From the NCBI GenBank assembly GCA_905212635.1, contig CAJMFH010000013.1:1-64000 (forward strand): a DNA stretch of 64,000 bases, read 5' to 3'. Below the pieces are notes generated by a model that saw only the letters and a program-made list of their open reading frames with translations, was not told the DNA's origin and ran no database searches. The position numbers and the translations under genes are program-made. The stretch comes from an uncultured Lachnoclostridium sp. GTDB lineage: Bacteria > Bacillota > Clostridia > Lachnospirales > Lachnospiraceae. Shown in pieces: positions 7,641 to 17,027 of the stretch (positions within the stretch are counted from its first letter, which is position 1; each line of letters opens with the position of its first letter).

Positions 7641-8906
7641 ATGGGAATGACAATGACCCAAAAGATTCTGGCAGCACATGCCGGATTGGAAAGTGTTCAG
7701 GCAGGACAGCTGATTGAAGCAGATCTGGATCTGGTATTGGCAAATGATATTACCGGACCGGTTGCCATTCATGAAGTAGAGAAGTTAAATAAAAAGACTG
7801 TATTTGATAAGGACAAGATTGCACTTGTTCCGGATCATTTTACACCAAATAAAGACATCAAGTCTGCGGAACATTGTAAATGCGTGCGCGAGTATGCGAA
7901 AGCACAGGGAATCACCAATTATTTTGAAGTAGGAGAAATGGGAATCGAGCATGCCCTTCTGCCGGAAAAAGGTTTGATCGTAGCAGGAGAGACATGTATT
8001 GGAGCCGATTCGCATACGTGTACATACGGAGCACTGGGAGCATTTTCTACAGGTGTAGGAAGTACAGACATGGGTGCCGGTATGATTACGGGAAAAGCAT
8101 GGTTTAAAGTACCGTCTGCAATCAAAGTTGTACTTACCGGAAAATTGCAGAAATGGGTAAGCGGAAAAGACGTGATTCTTCACTTGATCGGCAAGATCGG
8201 GGTAGACGGTGCATTGTACCGTTCTTTGGAATTTACCGGAGATGGTGTGGCAAGTCTTACAATGGATGATCGTTTTTCTATCGCCAATATGGCAATTGAA
8301 GCCGGTGCGAAAAATGGTATTTTCCCGGTAGATGAGAAAACGATTGAATATATGAAAGAACATTCGACAAAAGAATATAAGATTTATGAACCGGATGAAG
8401 ATGCAGAATACGATGAAGAGATCGTAATCGACTTAAATACCCTTGAGCCAACGGTTGCCTTTCCACATCTTCCGGAAAATACAAAGACCGTAAAAGAGTC
8501 CGGTGACGTGGAGATCGATCAGGTTGTTATCGGTTCTTGTACCAATGGACGAATCGGCGATCTGCGTGCTGCGGCGAAAGTATTGGAAGGCCGTAAGGTG
8601 AAAAAAGGTATGCGTTGTATCGTATTCCCGGCGACACAGGCAATTTATCTTCAGGCAATTGAAGAGGGATTGATCCAGACATTTATCAAGGCAGGTGCGG
8701 TTGTCAGCACACCGACTTGCGGACCTTGTCTTGGCGGACATATGGGAATCCTTGCTGCCGGAGAAAGAGCCGTTTCTACGACAAACCGTAACTTTGTCGG
8801 CCGTATGGGACATGTGGATTCGGAAGTTTATCTGGCAAGTCCGGCGGTTGCAGCAGCAAGTGCAGTAACCGGAAAAATTTCTGAGCCATCCGAATTAGGA
8901 TTATAG
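7641..8906 (+). CDS. leuC: 3-isopropylmalate dehydratase, large subunit
   Basis: Isomerises 2-isopropylmalate to 3-isopropylmalate in leucine synthesis, together with LeuD. The 421-residue aconitase-fold protein keeps the three 4Fe-4S ligands: Cys300 in GSCTNGR, and Cys360 and Cys363 in TCGPCLGG. The length is typical of the shorter bacterial/archaeal LeuC type that pairs with a separate LeuD. The start at ATG 7641 is chosen because GAAAGGA lies ten bases upstream; an in-frame TTG at 7635 is too close to that site. leuD follows after 15 bases. Confidence 0.96.
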   Translation: MGMTMTQKILAAHAGLESVQAGQLIEADLDLVLANDITGPVAIHEVEKLNKKTVFDKDKIALVPDHFTPNKDIKSAEHCKCVREYAKAQGITNYFEVGEMGIEHALLPEKGLIVAGETCIGADSHTCTYGALGAFSTGVGSTDMGAGMITGKAWFKVPSAIKVVLTGKLQKWVSGKDVILHLIGKIGVDGALYRSLEFTGDGVASLTMDDRFSIANMAIEAGAKNGIFPVDEKTIEYMKEHSTKEYKIYEPDEDAEYDEEIVIDLNTLEPTVAFPHLPENTKTVKESGDVEIDQVVIGSCTNGRIGDLRAAAKVLEGRKVKKGMRCIVFPATQAIYLQAIEEGLIQTFIKAGAVVSTPTCGPCLGGHMGILAAGERAVSTTNRNFVGRMGHVDSEVYLASPAVAAASAVTGKISEPSELGL

Positions 8907-8921
8907 AAAGGGGAAGAAACC

Positions 8922-9407
8922 ATGAAAGCATTAGGAAAAGTTTTTAAATATGGAGACAATGTAGATACAGACGTTATCATCCCGGCACGTTACCTGAATT
9001 CATCCGATCCGGCTGAACTGGCAACGCATTGTATGGAAGATATTGACAAAGATTTTGTGAAAAATGTGCAGAAAGGCGATATCATCGTAGCAGAGAAAAA
9101 CTTTGGCTGCGGTTCTTCCCGTGAACATGCACCGATTTCCATCAAGGCAGCAGGAGTCAGCTGCGTTATCGCAGAGACCTTTGCCAGAATTTTCTACCGT
9201 AATGCGATCAATATCGGACTGCCGATCATTGAGTGTAAAGAAGCTTCTGAAAATATTGAGGCAGGAGACGAAGTGGAAATTGATTTTGACAGCGGAGTGA
9301 TCGTAAATAAGACGAAAAATCAGAGCTATCAGGGTCAGGCATTTCCTGAATTTATGCAGAAGATCATCAAAGCCGAAGGTTTGATGAATTACATTAACGC
9401 AAAGTAA
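8922..9407 (+). CDS. leuD: 3-isopropylmalate dehydratase, small subunit
   Basis: This 161-residue swivel-domain subunit completes the LeuCD enzyme. It shows the family signatures GDNVDTDVIIPARYL near the N-terminus and FGCGSSREHAP around residues 60-70, which contact the substrate. GAAAGGGG precedes the ATG. A pyridoxamine kinase gene follows after 21 bases, so the four genes to 11485 appear to form one transcription unit. leuA and leuB are not in the window. Confidence 0.96.
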   Translation: MKALGKVFKYGDNVDTDVIIPARYLNSSDPAELATHCMEDIDKDFVKNVQKGDIIVAEKNFGCGSSREHAPISIKAAGVSCVIAETFARIFYRNAINIGLPIIECKEASENIEAGDEVEIDFDSGVIVNKTKNQSYQGQAFPEFMQKIIKAEGLMNYINAK

Positions 9408-9428
9408 GACCTATTAGGAGTGAAAAAA

Positions 9429-10262
9429 ATGTCGCATAACAATCAGAAAAAAATTGCTATAATCAATGACATATCAGGCTTTGGACGGTGTTCGATCGCA
9501 GTGTCACTTCCGATTATCTCGCATATGAGGATTCAGGGGTGTATGCTGCCGACGTCGATCTTTTCCAATCATACCGGTTTTGAGTCGTTCTTTTACGATG
9601 ACTATACGGATAAAATGACGCCGTATATGCAGGAGTGGAAGAAACTGGATCTTCGATTTGAAGGAATTGCTACCGGATTTTTGGGCTCTGCCAGACAGAT
9701 TGAGATCGTCAGCGACTTTATCAGACAGTTTCAGGATGAGAGAACCAAAGTGATCATTGATCCCGTGATGGGAGAAAATGGAAAAGCCTATCCGACGTAT
9801 ACTTTGGAAATGTGTGATAAGATGAAGCAGCTTGTGCGTTATGCCGACATTCTTACTCCGAATCTGACAGAAGCCTGCATGCTCACCGGGATGCCTTACC
9901 GGGAAGACGGATGGAGCAAAGCGGATTTCCTGAAAATGACAGACAAATTGCGTGAACTTGGTGCGGATAAGATTGTTATTTCCGGACTGAATTCGACCTC
10001 GTATATTACCAATGTAGTAAGTGAAACGCCGGGCGAGATTAAATTTCTCCGGCAGAAGCGTGTGGGAAAAGTGCGTTCCGGAACAGGAGACATCTTTGCT
10101 GCGGTCATTGCCGCCGACTGTGTCAATGGACATCCATTGGAAAATTCTGTAAAGAAAGCAGCCGCTTTTGTCAGAGATTGCATTCTCGCCACGGAAAAGA
10201 GAGATATCCCACCGACGGATGGGGTTTGTTTTGAAGACGTTTTGTATCGTCTCAAAGTTTGA
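9429..10262 (+). CDS. Pyridoxamine/pyridoxal kinase (PdxK/PdxY type)
   Basis: Phosphorylates B6 vitamers in pyridoxal-5'-phosphate salvage. The 277-residue ribokinase-fold protein begins KKIAIINDISGFGRCS, a substrate-binding signature of pyridoxal kinases. It contains DPVMGENGKAY and LTPNLTEA, and ends with the ATP/anion-hole motif VRSGTGDIFAA. The ATG at 9429 is preferred over GTG 9420 because TAGGAG lies eight bases before it and overlaps the GTG. Co-transcription with leuCD is plausible as aminotransferases use the cofactor, but that link is inference. Confidence 0.92.
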   Translation: MSHNNQKKIAIINDISGFGRCSIAVSLPIISHMRIQGCMLPTSIFSNHTGFESFFYDDYTDKMTPYMQEWKKLDLRFEGIATGFLGSARQIEIVSDFIRQFQDERTKVIIDPVMGENGKAYPTYTLEMCDKMKQLVRYADILTPNLTEACMLTGMPYREDGWSKADFLKMTDKLRELGADKIVISGLNSTSYITNVVSETPGEIKFLRQKRVGKVRSGTGDIFAAVIAADCVNGHPLENSVKKAAAFVRDCILATEKRDIPPTDGVCFEDVLYRLKV

Positions 10263-10279
10263 GGAAAGGTGGAAAACGT

Positions 10280-11485
10280 ATGGCAGATTATCATGTATTA
10301 TCGGAAAAATTGCAAAAACAGATACTAGAAGACCGGAAAAACCACATAGAAAATCCGTATGCCTTTTCAGATGAGGATATTGTGCGACGTGCACCAGCAC
10401 ATGACATTGCAAATTTGTGGCGTCCGGCCTTTGTGCGTGATATTGAAAAAATCCTTCACAATCCGTATTACAACCGGTATTCGGATAAGACACAGGTATT
10501 ATCGGCTTATCAGAATGATGACATCTCAAGGCGTGCCCTGCACGTACAGCTGGTTGCTCGGATCGCACGGAATATCGGGCGCATGCTGGGATTAAATGAG
10601 GATTTGATCGAGGCCATTTCACTTGGACACGATATTGGGCATACTCCATTTGGACACGCAGGAGAGCGGTTTTTAAATGAATTGTACCATGCTCATACCG
10701 AGCGGCTCTTTAACCACAACGTACATAGTGTACGTGTGCTGGATAAACTTGTTTCGCGGAATATGAGTCTGCAGGTATTGGACGGTGTCCTCTGCCACAA
10801 TGGTGAGATGGAACTGGAGCGGTATCAGCCGGTGGAATTGACGGATTTTCAGCAGTTTGATAAGCGATTGGAGGATTGCTATATAGATCCGGAGGCGAAT
10901 AAACAGCAGATCCCATCGACATTAGAGGGCTGCGTGATGCGGATCAGCGACATTATCGCGTATCTTGGAAAAGACCGGCAGGACGCGGTAAAAGTCGGAA
11001 TATTAAAAGACGAAGGGCAGTTTACCGGTGGAAAAATCGGAACGACCAATGCGGAGATCATCAATAACATGATCGTAAATATCATCGAAAACAGCTATGG
11101 AAAACCGTATCTCTGTATGGAAAAAGACTATTACGATGCCTTTTCAAAAGCAAAGAAGGAAAACTATCAGCAGATTTATCAAAATTCACTGGTAGATGGC
11201 GTGTATCAACAGATTCAGCCGATGTTTGAGCAGATGTATGAAGAACTGCTCCGCCAGGCAAAGAGCATGGAGAAAAATTCTATTTTATACCGTCACCATA
11301 TACAATATCTGGAAGAGATAAATTATAACAGCAAATTTATTGATGATTATATGGAAAAAGAGCAGCCGGATCAGATTGTTGTTGATTATATCGCCAGTAT
11401 GACGGACAATTATTTCCTTGCGCTGTATCAGGAATTGTTTCCGAATAGCAAAAATTCAGTGGTGTTTAATGGGTATTTTGAGTAA
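10280..11485 (+). CDS. dGTPase-like HD-domain phosphohydrolase
   Basis: Deoxyguanosinetriphosphate triphosphohydrolase-like protein of 401 residues. The HD metal site is seen in ISLGHDIGHTPFGHAGE, preceded by the family helix LHVQLVARIARNIGRML and the YNRYSDKTQV motif. A further His (FNHNVHSVRVLDKL) and the ISDIIAYLGKD motif are conserved metal or nucleotide contacts. The start at 10280 follows GAGGAAAGGTGG; an upstream in-frame TTG would bury that site. The true substrate could be another dNTP or a nucleic-acid end. The 3' end overlaps the convergent MBL gene by 20 bases. Confidence 0.9.
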   Translation: MADYHVLSEKLQKQILEDRKNHIENPYAFSDEDIVRRAPAHDIANLWRPAFVRDIEKILHNPYYNRYSDKTQVLSAYQNDDISRRALHVQLVARIARNIGRMLGLNEDLIEAISLGHDIGHTPFGHAGERFLNELYHAHTERLFNHNVHSVRVLDKLVSRNMSLQVLDGVLCHNGEMELERYQPVELTDFQQFDKRLEDCYIDPEANKQQIPSTLEGCVMRISDIIAYLGKDRQDAVKVGILKDEGQFTGGKIGTTNAEIINNMIVNIIENSYGKPYLCMEKDYYDAFSKAKKENYQQIYQNSLVDGVYQQIQPMFEQMYEELLRQAKSMEKNSILYRHHIQYLEEINYNSKFIDDYMEKEQPDQIVVDYIASMTDNYFLALYQELFPNSKNSVVFNGYFE

Positions 11486-12281
11486 ATGCATCATAGGGAG
11501 CATAGGGGTCAAAAGGTTTTTTGAGGCTGAATTGAGCGGATTCATGTGCGTGTGCGAATATATTAGGTGAATATTTGCGGATTCCACTATGCCCGGTACA
11601 TACATAACGAGGTTGAATAATGCTGACAATTTTCTGCAGATGGAGCAGGGATTTTTTATTCATGTCCGGAAATTGGGTGAAAAAGTCAAAAAAACTATAT
11701 CCTCCCTGTTCGTTCACGGCAAGGCAGTCTCCCGAAAATAATACGGTGTTATCAATGATATAGCATGTATGTCCCAAAGTATGTCCCGGTGTATGAACCG
11801 CTTGTATTTTAATGCCATCAATATCAAACAATTTATCGCCATCAATGGTTTCATATCCTTCTCTTAGTGCAACACAATTGTATAATTTAATGTTTCCTTT
11901 TTTCATGCGATAAGTTTGTCGATTTAAATAAACGGTTTCTTCTTTTCCGATATGTATTTTTGCATTTGGGTAGATGTTTGATCCTTTTATATCAATGCCG
12001 CCACAGTGATCCACATCAGCATGTGTAATAAAAACATGTGGAATCCGAGTGGGATCAATGTTAATTTTTCTAAATGATTCAGAAGTTTTGGGAAAATTTA
12101 AATGTCCCGCATCAATTGCAATGGTTGTATTATTTTTGGTATAAAACCAAAGATTTACATCGTGCTGGCGGATACAGCTTATTCCACAAGGATAATTTCC
12201 GGTTTCTGCAGGGTTACAATATTTTTTCCCTCTCATGATATAACGTTTGATATGATTGTCAAAAAAATACATAAAATTCAT
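11466..12281 (-). CDS. MBL-fold metallo-hydrolase
   Basis: The 271-residue metallo-beta-lactamase-fold protein carries the metal motif THADVDHCGG, where the usual HxHxDH has Ala-Asp in place of the second His. It also has VHTPGHTLGHTCYI, the bridging Asp in FSGDCLAV, and a final TGHSG His. It is likely a general hydrolase, substrate unknown. AAAAGGAG lies upstream of the start; a second ATG lies nine bases inside. It is the same orientation as the AraC gene 78 bases upstream. Confidence 0.82.
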   Translation of the reverse strand: MNFMYFFDNHIKRYIMRGKKYCNPAETGNYPCGISCIRQHDVNLWFYTKNNTTIAIDAGHLNFPKTSESFRKINIDPTRIPHVFITHADVDHCGGIDIKGSNIYPNAKIHIGKEETVYLNRQTYRMKKGNIKLYNCVALREGYETIDGDKLFDIDGIKIQAVHTPGHTLGHTCYIIDNTVLFSGDCLAVNEQGGYSFFDFFTQFPDMNKKSLLHLQKIVSIIQPRYVCTGHSGIRKYSPNIFAHAHESAQFSLKKPFDPYAPYDAFTQNTH

Positions 12282-12359
12282 AGCAGTTTAGTCTCCTTTT
12301 CGGTTTTCAATTTGACAATAGTATAAAGCTTTTAAACCTATAAGGCTTTCAAAAATCTG

Positions 12360-13079
12360 CTATTTTTTGTTGTTAAATACTTCAGATATAGCAATGCCTG
12401 TCAGTTCTTGACAGGTATACGCAAGATGGGACGGACTTGCAAAACCGCTTTCGCAGGCAGCATAAGTGATTGTTTTTCCGGAACACACCAAACGATAGGC
12501 ATGTTCAAGGCGTCTCATAAGGAGATAACTTTTCAAAGAAATCTTCGCGTCTGCCTTGAATAAGTGTGACAACCGACTTTCAGAGAGAAAGGTTGATGCT
12601 GCAATCTGTTCGACACTGTATGAAAGCCATTTTCCGGAAAGAATGTTTGTAATTATTGTCTCTACTCGTTTATCTTTATTGTCATTTTCGGAGGAAATAA
12701 TCTCCATATTTAATAATAATCTTTCGGTAAGATCTATGATTTCGTCATCTGACATTTTGTCTGGGTTATCATATATATCCGGTAATCTCGAAAAAATATT
12801 ATAATGATCTTCTTTCAAATATTGTTTCTGTAGACTTTCAGCAATTGAACTTGTTGGATCAATCAATAAAATGAAGTCGCACCCATTTTCTTCTTTTGTC
12901 ATATGAGGCACATTGGAATCAAGTAAAATGATGTTTCCTTTTAACGTTGTGTCATCGAAACAGATCCGGCATCCTTTTTTGCTAAAAAACAGATGTAAAA
13001 AAGGATGTTTATGAGGATGTGTCATTTGATAAGAAGGCAGTAATATAAGATATGATTTTTGAAAAATAATCCGGCTCAT
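12360..13079 (-). CDS. AraC-family transcriptional regulator
   Basis: The protein has 239 residues. The N-terminal about 110 form a cupin-like sensing domain (HPHKHPFLHLFFSKKG, followed by ILLDSNVPHM). The C-terminal about 100 form the AraC DNA-binding domain, ending ITYAACESGFASPSHLAYTCQELTGIAISE. The start at 13079 follows GCAAGGAGAA; a longer frame upstream has no ribosome site. It is divergent from the ABC transporter operon, with a strong promoter for the latter between them, so it probably controls those exporters. Confidence 0.85.
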   Translation of the reverse strand: MSRIIFQKSYLILLPSYQMTHPHKHPFLHLFFSKKGCRICFDDTTLKGNIILLDSNVPHMTKEENGCDFILLIDPTSSIAESLQKQYLKEDHYNIFSRLPDIYDNPDKMSDDEIIDLTERLLLNMEIISSENDNKDKRVETIITNILSGKWLSYSVEQIAASTFLSESRLSHLFKADAKISLKSYLLMRRLEHAYRLVCSGKTITYAACESGFASPSHLAYTCQELTGIAISEVFNNKK

Positions 13080-13208
13080 GGTATTCTCCTTGCTTTGGGA
13101 AAAAGTTACATTTATTGTACCAAGTTGTCTGCAAGATGACAAGCGCGAATAAATGAAAAGGCGGAAGTGATAGAAATTCTCAATAACCGGTTTTCGACCG
13201 ATAGAGTA

Positions 13209-13237
13209 TTGACAAAAATAGGTCGGCGTCCTATACT
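13209..13237 (+). promoter_or_regulatory. Sigma-A promoter of the ABC transporter operon
   Basis: TTGACA (13209-13214) and TATACT (13232-13237) are separated by an optimal 17 bases, leaving a leader of about 90 bases. An imperfect dyad around CGGTTTTCGACCG lies just upstream of the -35 and could be a regulator site. Confidence 0.8.
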
Positions 13238-13331
13238 CATAATCGTGCAACATAACACTGTTATGGAATGAGAACTACGTGTCAAAACCAGTAGAAGATA
13301 TTTCTCAAAAAGTTTAAGGAGGGTTTTGAAA

Positions 13332-15122
13332 ATGGCGAAAAATGCAGAGGCAAAACAAAAACCGATTCAGCAGTTGTTTGAGTATGCCGGAAATTTTAAG
13401 TACCTGACAATTGCGTCATGGATACTCGCCGTGATAAGTGCATTTGCGGCACTTGTCCCATTTTATTTTATTTGGTGTCTGATCAAAGAAGTGCTGCGTG
13501 TGGCACCGGATTATGGAGCAGCACAGAATTTATCGTTTTATGGATGGAGTGCCGTCGGAACAGCGGTGCTCGCCATGTTGATTTACATAGGAGCATTGAT
13601 CTGCTCGCATCTGTCTGCATTCCGCGTGCAGGCCAATATGCGCTCGCAGCTTATGCGTCATATTTTATCACTTCCGCTTGGGTTTATGGAAGAAGAGGGG
13701 AGTGGTAAAATTCGGAAAATTGTAAATGAGTCCAGTGCGGCGACGGAAACCTATATCGCGCACCAGCTGCCGGATAAATGTGTCGCTTTCGCTACTCCGG
13801 TAGGACTTGCGATCCTTCTTCTTATCTTTGACTGGAGGCTCGGACTTCTGTGTCTGATCCCTGTCGTTGCTGCGTTTGCTGTCATGAGTACCATGATGGG
13901 AGAAAACATGAAAAAGAAGATGGAAGAGTATCAAAATTCATTGGAAGAAATGTCCAATGAAGCGGTGGAATATGTCCGTGGAATCCCTGTTGTAAAAACG
14001 TTTGGACAGTCGGTATTTTCCTTTAAAAGATTTCAGAATTCCATCAAAAAATATGAAAAATGGGTGATTTCTTATACCAAAGATCTTCGGATACCAATGA
14101 TGGGATATACGGTGGGAATTAACTCGGTGTTTGCCATTCTGATCGCAGCAGCTTACCTGTTTGGCGGAGTAAAGAGCGGAGTGGCAGATACGACTTTCCT
14201 GCTTAATTTGATGTTCTACATCATTATTACACCAATCATCACGGTCACATTGACAAAGATGATGTATGCAGGTGAAAATACAATGATCGTGGAAGATTCC
14301 TTGAAGCGTATCGACAGTATTCTGGAGCGCCAGCCGCTTTCGGAGACACAGAAAAAAGAACAGCCAAAAGATACTTCGATCCGTTTTGAAAATGTTTCGT
14401 TCCGTTATGAAGGCGCGGTAAAAGATGCGCTGCACGACATCAATCTGGATATCAAAGCAGGTGAGCAGGTGGCATTTGTCGGACCATCCGGCGGTGGAAA
14501 AACGACCTTAGCGCGTCTGATCGCAAGATTTGCAGATGCAACGGAAGGAAAAATAAAGATTGGCGGAGTAGATGTTAAAAATATAGATCCGAAAGAACTT
14601 ATGGATACCGTATCGTTTGTATTTCAGGACAGCCGTCTTTTGAAAATGTCAATTTTTGAAAATGTACGTATGGGCAAAAAAGATGCGACCCGTGAAGAAG
14701 TAATGGAAGCACTGAAAAATGCACAATGCGAAGATATTATTGAAAAACTGCCGGACGGCATTGACACCGTGATTGGTTCCAAAGGAACGTATCTCTCAGG
14801 AGGAGAAGCACAGCGTATTTCTATCGCCAGAGCTATGCTGAAAAATGCACCGATTCTGATCTTAGACGAGGCAACCGCTTTTGCAGATCCGGACAATGAA
14901 GCAAAAGTACAGGCGGCATTTACCAAACTTTCTCAGGGAAAGACGGTGATCATGATCGCTCACAGACTTTCTTCCGTAGTCGGAGTAGACCGGATCTGTG
15001 TACTCAAAGAGGGAGAAATTTGTCAGAGCGGCAAACATGAAGAACTGGAAAAAGCAGATGGATTGTACGCACATATGTGGGGAGAATACAATAAATCGGT
15101 ATGCTGGAAGGTAGGTGTGTGA
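13332..15122 (+). CDS. ABC transporter, fused permease/ATPase half (first of a pair)
   Basis: Type IV (exporter-fold) half transporter of 596 residues. Six membrane helices fill residues about 30-310. The ATPase domain has Walker A GPSGGGKTT (from about residue 384), signature LSGGEAQRIS, Walker B ILILDEATA and a switch His in MIAHRLS. ATG 13332 is used because AAGGAGGG lies nine bases upstream. It probably forms a heterodimer with the next product. Such AraC plus tandem-half-transporter sets include siderophore importers (YbtPQ, IrtAB type) and peptide or drug exporters; the sequence alone does not decide. Confidence 0.9.
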   Translation: MAKNAEAKQKPIQQLFEYAGNFKYLTIASWILAVISAFAALVPFYFIWCLIKEVLRVAPDYGAAQNLSFYGWSAVGTAVLAMLIYIGALICSHLSAFRVQANMRSQLMRHILSLPLGFMEEEGSGKIRKIVNESSAATETYIAHQLPDKCVAFATPVGLAILLLIFDWRLGLLCLIPVVAAFAVMSTMMGENMKKKMEEYQNSLEEMSNEAVEYVRGIPVVKTFGQSVFSFKRFQNSIKKYEKWVISYTKDLRIPMMGYTVGINSVFAILIAAAYLFGGVKSGVADTTFLLNLMFYIIITPIITVTLTKMMYAGENTMIVEDSLKRIDSILERQPLSETQKKEQPKDTSIRFENVSFRYEGAVKDALHDINLDIKAGEQVAFVGPSGGGKTTLARLIARFADATEGKIKIGGVDVKNIDPKELMDTVSFVFQDSRLLKMSIFENVRMGKKDATREEVMEALKNAQCEDIIEKLPDGIDTVIGSKGTYLSGGEAQRISIARAMLKNAPILILDEATAFADPDNEAKVQAAFTKLSQGKTVIMIAHRLSSVVGVDRICVLKEGEICQSGKHEELEKADGLYAHMWGEYNKSVCWKVGV

Positions 15123-15123
15123 C

Positions 15124-16857
15124 ATGAAGTTAAAAGAAACATTGATGCATAAGTGTGCCCTTTCCGAACAGGGTGCCAAAGACATGATTAAGGCATTTGT
15201 ATCGGTTACGGTATCGAATTTGGTTCTTATGGTGCCGATCGCTCTTTTGTACTATATGGTAAAAGATTATATGGAAGGAAAACTTGCCGGAAAAGGCATC
15301 TGGTATGTGGCAGGAATTTTGCTTACATTTGCTTTGATCGCCGTTACTACATATATTCAGTACAACGCGACATTTCTGGCAACGTATATTGAGAGTGGAG
15401 TAAGACGAATTACGCTGGCTGAGAAATTAAGAAAGATCCCACTTTCCTTTTTCGGCAAAAAGGATCTGTCTGATCTTACCAGTACGATCATGGCGGACTG
15501 TGCCCAGATGGAAACGGCATCGTCGCATTTTGTTCCGGAACTTGTCGGAGCCTGTATCTCGACAACAATCGTTGCCATCGGATTATTTTTCTTTGACTGG
15601 CGTATGGCAATTGCAGCACTTTGGGTACTGCCAATTTCCTTTATTATTGTAGCATGTTCCGGAAAAGTGCAGAGAAGTTTAAACAAAAAACAGATGGATC
15701 TGAAAATGGCATGTGCCGACGGAATCCAGGAAGGTCTTGAAAGTGCGAGAGATCTTCGTGCCTATAATTCTCAGGAAGATTATATGGAAGGATTGGATGA
15801 AAAGATCAAAGCGGTCGAAAAGCATGCAATTGTTACGGAACTCGGAACGGCTGTTTTTGTAGGAAGTTCCCAGATGATCTTGAAACTTGGCATCGGAACG
15901 GTGGCATTGGTAGGGGGAATCCTGCTTGCCAAAGGAGAACTGGATGTCATTACATTTTTCATGTTTCTGATGGTGGTATCAAGAATTTACGATCCAATGC
16001 AGGTGTCGCTTCAAAATCTGGCAGCAATCATTGCAACCGGTGTACAGAGCAGCCGTTTGGATGAAATCCTGTCTCACGAGGTACAGGAAGGTACCCGGAA
16101 AATGGATAACAAAGGCTATGACATTGAATTTTCCAATGTCGGATTTTCCTATGAAAGTGGCGAAACCGTATTAAAAGATGTGTCCTTTGTGGCAAAACAA
16201 GGCGAAGTTACGGCATTGATCGGACCATCCGGGGGTGGAAAAACGACCGTGTCCCGTCTGGCTTCCCGTTTCTGGGATGTCAATCAGGGAACCATCACGG
16301 TAGGCGGCATGGACATTTCCAAAATTGATCCCGAGACATTGATGTCATTATACTCGATCGTATTCCAGGATGTAACTTTGTTCAACAATACGGTGATGGA
16401 AAATATCCGTATCGGAAAAATGGATGCAACGGATGAAGAAGTAATTGCGGCAGCCAAACTTGCGCATTGTGATGAATTTGCAGAAAAACTTGCGGATGGC
16501 TGGAATACAATGATTGGCGAAAATGGTTCGGAACTTTCCGGAGGAGAAAGACAGCGAATCTCAATCGCGCGTGCCTTCCTGAAAGACGCTCCGATCATCC
16601 TTCTCGACGAGGCAACGGCTTCACTCGATGTAGATAACGAAACGATGATTCAGGAATCCCTGTCCCGCCTCATCAAAGATAAGACGGTTATGATCATTGC
16701 GCATCGTATGCGTACAGTCGCCGATGCCGATAAGATCATCGTATTAAAAGACGGTACGGTGGCAGAAAGCGGAAGTCCCGCAGAACTGGAAAAGCAGGGT
16801 GGAATTTATGCCAATATGGTTAAGACCCAGCTTCTTGCCAGAGACTGGAAGTTGTAA
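15124..16857 (+). CDS. ABC transporter, fused permease/ATPase half (second of a pair)
   Basis: Partner half transporter of 577 residues with six membrane helices in the first 300 residues. The ATPase domain has Walker A GPSGGGKTT, signature LSGGERQRIS, Walker B IILLDEATAS and IIAHRM. It starts one base after the previous stop, indicating tight coupling; an in-frame GTG at 15115 overlaps the upstream gene and is less likely. Both halves have complete catalytic motifs, so a heterodimer with two active sites is expected. A strong terminator follows. Confidence 0.9.
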   Translation: MKLKETLMHKCALSEQGAKDMIKAFVSVTVSNLVLMVPIALLYYMVKDYMEGKLAGKGIWYVAGILLTFALIAVTTYIQYNATFLATYIESGVRRITLAEKLRKIPLSFFGKKDLSDLTSTIMADCAQMETASSHFVPELVGACISTTIVAIGLFFFDWRMAIAALWVLPISFIIVACSGKVQRSLNKKQMDLKMACADGIQEGLESARDLRAYNSQEDYMEGLDEKIKAVEKHAIVTELGTAVFVGSSQMILKLGIGTVALVGGILLAKGELDVITFFMFLMVVSRIYDPMQVSLQNLAAIIATGVQSSRLDEILSHEVQEGTRKMDNKGYDIEFSNVGFSYESGETVLKDVSFVAKQGEVTALIGPSGGGKTTVSRLASRFWDVNQGTITVGGMDISKIDPETLMSLYSIVFQDVTLFNNTVMENIRIGKMDATDEEVIAAAKLAHCDEFAEKLADGWNTMIGENGSELSGGERQRISIARAFLKDAPIILLDEATASLDVDNETMIQESLSRLIKDKTVMIIAHRMRTVADADKIIVLKDGTVAESGSPAELEKQGGIYANMVKTQLLARDWKL

Positions 16858-16901
16858 TATATGGAAAGTGTGTAGGAAAACTTGAAAGAGTACTAAGAAA
16901 A

Positions 16902-16948
16902 AAGAGCAGTCTTGCTATAGCTTCAAACTATGGCAAACTGCTCTTTTT
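16902..16948 (+). terminator. Rho-independent terminator after the ABC transporter pair
   Basis: GAGCAGTCTTGCTATAG pairs with CTATGGCAAACTGCTC across a short loop (about 16 bp with small imperfections), followed by TTTTTATAT. Confidence 0.9.
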
Positions 16949-17027
16949 ATATATTTTACAGTTGAGGTGTTTGTACTTATAATGAAATCAGTTAATTAAC
17001 TAGACTATAAGAAATGGAGAAGATAAT

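Noticed and set aside
9504..10649. 381-codon open frame on the minus strand
   Set aside because: It is antisense to pyridoxamine kinase and dGTPase genes, with no ribosome site and atypical, Cys/His-rich composition.
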